DNA of 7,131 bases from an uncultured Eubacteriales bacterium (lineage in GTDB: Bacteria > Bacillota > Clostridia > Oscillospirales > Oscillospiraceae), in NCBI GenBank assembly GCA_900552725.1, contig USAT01000093.1:1-7131 (forward strand), read 5' to 3'. Each line of letters begins with the position of its first letter. The first letter of the stretch is position 1. The position numbers and the translations under genes are program-made. The notes under the pieces were generated by a model, which worked only from the letters and a program-made list of their open reading frames with translations, did no database searches and had not been told where the DNA came from. This document shows positions 4,986 to 7,131 of this stretch, piece after piece.

Positions 4986-5618
4986 TCAGCACCCCAGAAC
5001 CTTCAAGATCGCCTGTGTCGTCTCTTCCACAGTGGGATAGTCGTCCACAGTTTTCAGAATCCCCCGGGCCTCGTAGAAACCCTTGAGAGGCTCTGTCTCT
5101 TTATGATAAACCGCCAGACGGTCTCTGACCGTCTCGGGGTCATCATCCTTGCGCTGCTTCAACGCGCCGCCGCACACATCGCACACGCCCTCCTTTTTGG
5201 GAGGGATGTTGACAATATGATAGCTGGCGCCGCAGTTCTCGCAGACGCGGCGGCCGCCCATGCGCTCGACGATCTTTTCGTCGGGCACCTCCAGCGCCAC
5301 CACGGCGTCGAATCTGATACCTGCCTGCTCCATGGCCTCGGCCTGGGCGATCGTGCGGGGCACGCCGTCCAGGATGTAGCCGTTGGCGCAGTCAGCCTCC
5401 TGCAAGCGCTCGTTGATGATGCCGATGATGACCTCATCGGGCACCAGCTTGCCGGCATCCATGTACTCCTTGGCCTTGAGGCCAGTGGGAGTACCATTTT
5501 TGACGGCGGCACGCAGGATGTTACCCGTGGAGATCGTGGGGATCCCCAACGTCTTCTTGATAATGTCTGCCTGTGTGCCCTTACCGGCACCAGGAGCGCC
5601 TAAAAGGATCAGTTTCAT
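4986..5618 (-). CDS. adk: Adenylate kinase (zinc-binding lid)
   Basis: Catalyses ATP + AMP to 2 ADP in the cytosol, keeping adenine nucleotides balanced. The product has 210 residues. The P-loop is GAPGAGKGT (7-15), the AMP-binding region includes TGNILR (31-36), and the lid begins at about R119. The lid carries C126, C129, C146 and C149, the four-cysteine zinc site typical of Gram-positive adenylate kinases. The later arginines R156 and R167 (in DPETVRDRL) are kept. The common DGFPRT reads DGVPRT here (V86), and the usual aspartate after STG is N33. Both are mild changes that probably reflect lineage. The ATG lies 10 bases after secY, with AGAGGTG upstream. The secY-adk-map order is standard for Firmicutes. 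Confidence 0.98.
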   Translation of the reverse strand: MKLILLGAPGAGKGTQADIIKKTLGIPTISTGNILRAAVKNGTPTGLKAKEYMDAGKLVPDEVIIGIINERLQEADCANGYILDGVPRTIAQAEAMEQAGIRFDAVVALEVPDEKIVERMGGRRVCENCGASYHIVNIPPKKEGVCDVCGGALKQRKDDDPETVRDRLAVYHKETEPLKGFYEARGILKTVDDYPTVEETTQAILKVLGC

Positions 5619-5628
5619 TTGACACCTC

Positions 5629-6912
5629 TTATTCCAGGAAGCCCTTATACTGACGCATCAGCATCTGGGATTCCAATGCCTGTACGGTCTCCAGGGCAAC
5701 GCCCACCACGATGATGACGGAGGTACCGCCGATGGACAGGGCGGAAACATTGACGATCTTGCCGATGATGAGGGGCAGGATAGCCACGATGCCCAGGTAC
5801 ACGGCGCCGAACAGCGTCACCTTGTTCAGGACCTTGCGGATGAAGTCGGACGTAGGCTTACCGGGACGGAAGCCGGGGATAAAGCCGCCGTTCTTCTTCA
5901 GGTTGTTGGAGATCTCGATGGGATTGAACTGGATCGTCGCGTAGAAGTAGCTGAACGCGATGATCATCAGGAAGTAGAAGACCATGTAGATCACAGAGGA
6001 AGTATCGATGGCCTTCAGGAAACCAGCCCAGAAGGTGCCCTCCTCAGGCTGCTTGCAGAAAGCGGCGATAGTGGAGGGGATCATGGCGATGGACTGGGCG
6101 AAGATGATGGGCAGAACGCCGGACATATTCACCTTCATGGGAAGGCTGGATGCCTGGCCGCCGTACATCTTGCGGCCCACCTGCCGCTTGGCATACTGGA
6201 CAGGGATACGACGCTCGGCGCCGTTGACCCAGGTGATCAGTACGATCAGCGCCAGCATACCCACCACGACCAGCAGCATCATCCACCACTTGGTAGGCTC
6301 GCTGCGGACAAAGCTGGCACCGGTGTTGACCATAGTAGGCACACGGGACAGAATACCAGCAAACAGGATGATGGAGATACCATTGCCGATACCGAACTCG
6401 GTGACCTGCTCGCCCATCCACATGACAAAGGAGGAGCCGGCGATGAAGGAGGCGATGATGACCAGTGCGGGCCAAACGCCGCTGTCGGTCAGGATGCCGT
6501 TGTTCTTCATCAGCACATAGTAGCCCCAGCCCTGCAGGATGGCGATGGCCACGGTGGCGTAACGGGTGATGGACTGGATCTTCTTCTTGCCTTCCTCGCC
6601 GCCGTCCTGTGCCATCCGCTGCAGTGCGGGGATGGCGATGGTCAGCAGCTGGATGATGATGGAGCTGTTGATGTAGGGCTGTACACCCAGAGCAAAGACC
6701 GTAGCCTGAGCAAAGGCGCCGCCGGACATCACGTTGTACAGACCCAGCACCGTGGTGCTCATCTGATTGATATAGGTCTCCATCAGACCGGTGTTCACAT
6801 AGGGAACGGGGATCGAGTTACCAATGCGGAAGATCAGCAGGATCAGCGCCGTAAACACCAGCTTTTTGCGCAGCTCGGGAATGGCCCATGCCTTACGGAT
6901 CGTCTGGATCAC
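5629..6912 (-). CDS. secY: Preprotein translocase subunit SecY (GTG start)
   Basis: SecY is the pore-forming subunit of the SecYEG channel in the cytoplasmic membrane. It accepts secretory and membrane proteins from SecA and from ribosomes. The 427-residue product has ten predicted membrane helices, roughly at 18-36, 66-93, 115-136, 147-166, 175-190, 211-229, 264-284, 306-327, 366-384 and 392-410. Conserved motifs include ALGVQPYINSSIIIQLL (74-90), GEQVTEFGIGNGISI (167-181), RRIPVQYAKRQ (234-244) and the cytosolic loop PGFRPGKPTSDFI (346-358). That loop holds R349, equivalent to the essential arginine of E. coli SecY. The start is GTG, 1 base after the rplO stop, with an excellent ribosome binding site. 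adk follows after 10 bases. Confidence 0.98.
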   Translation of the reverse strand: MIQTIRKAWAIPELRKKLVFTALILLIFRIGNSIPVPYVNTGLMETYINQMSTTVLGLYNVMSGGAFAQATVFALGVQPYINSSIIIQLLTIAIPALQRMAQDGGEEGKKKIQSITRYATVAIAILQGWGYYVLMKNNGILTDSGVWPALVIIASFIAGSSFVMWMGEQVTEFGIGNGISIILFAGILSRVPTMVNTGASFVRSEPTKWWMMLLVVVGMLALIVLITWVNGAERRIPVQYAKRQVGRKMYGGQASSLPMKVNMSGVLPIIFAQSIAMIPSTIAAFCKQPEEGTFWAGFLKAIDTSSVIYMVFYFLMIIAFSYFYATIQFNPIEISNNLKKNGGFIPGFRPGKPTSDFIRKVLNKVTLFGAVYLGIVAILPLIIGKIVNVSALSIGGTSVIIVVGVALETVQALESQMLMRQYKGFLE

Positions 6913-6925
6913 GTTAGATCACCTC
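6913..6925 (-). promoter_or_regulatory. Extended ribosome binding site for secY
   Basis: GAGGTGATC (6925-6917) is a nine-base match to the complement of the usual 16S rRNA 3' end, and GAGG lies 9 bases from the GTG start. The same bases encode the final Glu-Val-Ile of uL15, and the rplO stop codon falls between the site and the start. The arrangement strongly supports GTG as the secY start and suggests rplO-secY coupling. Confidence 0.85.
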
Positions 6926-7131
6926 TGCCTTTCCACCGGCTGCTTCGATCGCTTCCTTAGCAGCCTGGGAGAAAGCAGCGGCCTGCACGGTCACCTTCTT
7001 GGTAACTTTGCCATTACCCAGGACCTTGTAGCCGTACTCGCACTTGCTCAGGATACCCTTGGCAAGGAGGGCTTCAGCGGTGACGATCTCGCCGTCCTCA
7101 AACTTGTTGAGGGCGCTCAGGTTGATGATCT
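6914..7131 (-). CDS. rplO: 50S ribosomal protein uL15 (C-terminal part, cut by window edge)
   Basis: uL15 is a 23S rRNA-binding protein of the large subunit. Only its last 71 codons are in the window, and the gene continues beyond position 7131. The visible part begins IINLSALNKFEDGEIVTAE and includes KVLGNGKVTKKVTVQAAAF. It ends EAIEAAGGKAEVI followed by TAA. This is the typical C-terminal uL15 domain, with the LGNG motif and the AGG turn close to the end. It directly precedes secY, as in nearly all bacteria. The truncation is caused by the window boundary, not by mutation, and the reading frame is intact. Confidence 0.96.
   Translation of the reverse strand, partial: IINLSALNKFEDGEIVTAEALLAKGILSKCEYGYKVLGNGKVTKKVTVQAAAFSQAAKEAIEAAGGKAEVI

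Overview
The window is the downstream end of the conserved spc/alpha ribosomal-protein gene cluster, read entirely on the minus strand, followed by about 660 bases of gene-free, hairpin-rich DNA. In transcription order (right to left) the genes are rplO (3' part only), secY, adk, map, a small KOW-domain RNA-binding protein gene, infA, rpmJ, rpsM, rpsK, rpsD, rpoA and rplQ. A strong intrinsic terminator lies 16 bases after rplQ.

The organism is most likely a Gram-positive anaerobe of the class Clostridia, probably near Oscillospiraceae/Ruminococcaceae. The reasons are the gene order secY-adk-map-KOW-infA-rpmJ, rpsD placed inside the alpha operon (in Bacillus it lies elsewhere), strong AGGAGG ribosome binding sites, a zinc-lid adenylate kinase, and moderately high G+C codon use. 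This placement is inference from family knowledge, not from a database search.

Region by region: 6914-7131 is the end of uL15. 5629-6912 is the SecY translocon pore. 4986-5618 and 4220-4981 are adenylate kinase and methionine aminopeptidase, each a few bases from its neighbour. 3933-4214 is the KOW protein, 3710-3928 is IF-1 with a TTG start, and 3583-3696 is the 37-residue bL36. 3187-3555, 2767-3168 and 2139-2741 are uS13, uS11 and uS4. 1101-2054 is the RNA polymerase alpha subunit, 731-1075 is bL17, and 667-714 is the terminator. Gaps are 4 to 27 bases except for the 84-base rpsD-rpoA gap, which holds a perfect 16-base palindrome. The operon couples ribosome assembly, transcription, translation initiation, membrane insertion and N-terminal methionine removal. 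No gene is broken or frameshifted.

The most unusual DNA is at 1-666. No credible gene is visible there, but it carries at least seven inverted repeats. Two of them, at 207-232 and 254-279, each start with a GTAG tetranucleotide directly abutting a perfect stem and are arranged in opposite orientation. That is the layout of bacterial REP/BIME elements mobilised by RAYT (TnpA-REP) transposases. A second cluster at 559-645 has three stacked hairpins, one of them a perfect 12-bp stem. The genes themselves are ordinary housekeeping genes, and I see no evidence of a new multi-gene system.
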